Shown: positions 63,301 to 64,000 of the stretch, one piece after another | Position numbering within the stretch: position 1 is the stretch's first letter | Layout: each line of letters begins with the position of its first letter | Origin: Paralichthys olivaceus | Lineage: Eukaryota; Chordata; Actinopteri; Pleuronectiformes; Paralichthyidae | Assembly: GCF_024713975.1 (NCBI RefSeq) | Contig: NC_091104.1 | Coordinates: forward strand, 14,093,580 to 14,157,579 | Length of the DNA stretch: 64,000 nucleotides | Direction of reading: 5' to 3' | Program-made: the position numbers and the translations under genes | Notes under the pieces: generated by a model | Seen by the model: only the letters and a program-made list of their open reading frames with translations | What the model was told of the DNA's origin: nothing | Database searches by the model: none

Positions 63301-64000
63301 GATCAATCATGTTTGGATCCATCAGATGCTGTGTGATAGTGTATGCTAATATTTAAATATTTAAATATAATAATGACTTGTGATTTTGAGAGGTTATGTG
63401 AAAAATGTACTCTGTAACTTTAGGAAAATCATGAGAGCTCTGTGCAAACAAATGAGAAACACAAAGTGCTCACATTTGCAATAAGTCAAATTGTCCTATT
63501 CAGCCGAGACACAGGCCCAAAGCTATTTCATCAGTTACACTGACACTGAATAAGCTGCAGTTTAACTCTTAAAACATGAAGAAATTAAACCAGAGAGGAA
63601 ATACATTTAGATATAAAACCTGTAAGAGGAGTACTTAAGGATTTCACCTTTTAAATATTGTAATTAGATCCCATCTCATCAGACACATACGTTAAGATTT
63701 TTGAACGACTATGTGGCACTTTGGAATATATTCGGTCGTTGTGGTGACATTTCTTCCATGAGACCAGGCGGCATTGTTGTTGACAACCTCTGGTGTTTTA
63801 TGGAGTGAAAAGATTTATGCTGACAAGCGGCCATCCATTACTGCACTGACACAGGGGTGGAGATGTCACTTTGCTGCATGGTTCCACCTCAGTTGCCGAT
63901 TGAGCAAACGAGGATTCTGTTCTCATGCAGAGAGAGGAAGGAGTTCTCATTCATCCAGGGCTCCTGACTACTGATATTACACACTTTATACTCATTTACC
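63301..64000. other. No gene seen to the window edge
   Basis: AT-rich sequence with no supported exon on either strand. A 66-codon plus-strand frame at 63774-63974 has no recognisable family. Confidence 0.5.

Overview
The window is nuclear DNA from a ray-finned fish, most likely a spiny-rayed (percomorph-type) teleost. Genes are split by short GT-AG introns, vertebrate orthologues are recognisable, (CA)n and TCTA microsatellites are dense, and there are teleost-type interspersed repeats (L2-like LINE pieces, tRNA-derived SINEs, hAT-like MITEs). There is no sign of bacterial, plasmid or CRISPR content. The species call is inference.

Layout: 1-21.4 kb is gene-poor and repeat-rich, with no gene I can support. 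21.74-38.21 kb (+) is grhl1, resolved into 16 coding exons (616 aa) with a 3' UTR ending near 39.49 kb. 39.5-45.0 kb is intergenic, with two candidate regulatory stretches. 45.40-48.42 kb (+) is klf11, four coding exons (523 aa). 50.86-52.95 kb (+) is dnaaf2/kintoun, two coding exons (668 aa). 54.30-58.47 kb (-) is lrr1, five coding exons (421 aa), tail-to-tail with dnaaf2. 60.95-62.58 kb (-) is the large last coding exon of a tmem151 gene, closest to tmem151b; its first coding exon is not in view.

Functionally the set is mixed: two epithelial or growth transcription factors (grhl1, klf11), a motile-cilia dynein assembly factor (dnaaf2), a cullin-2 substrate receptor acting in replication (lrr1), and a neuronal-type membrane protein (tmem151). 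It is not an operon or a gene cluster with one job. It joins two conserved neighbour pairs: GRHL1-KLF11 (human 2p25) and LRR1-DNAAF2 (human 14q21). Promoter motifs fit the genes: a perfect RFX X-box before dnaaf2, E2F and CRE sites before lrr1, and paired NF-Y boxes before klf11.

I found no convincing undescribed system. The observations most worth following are the dnaaf2 acidic C-terminal half with no visible second structured domain, a GRHL consensus palindrome inside a transposon copy upstream of grhl1, a dated-type hAT MITE insertion in lrr1, a nested L2 insertion, and an orphan minus-strand ORF with a consensus splice donor at 19.6 kb. Exon boundaries were set by hand from splice consensus, reading phase and remembered family sequence, not by alignment software.
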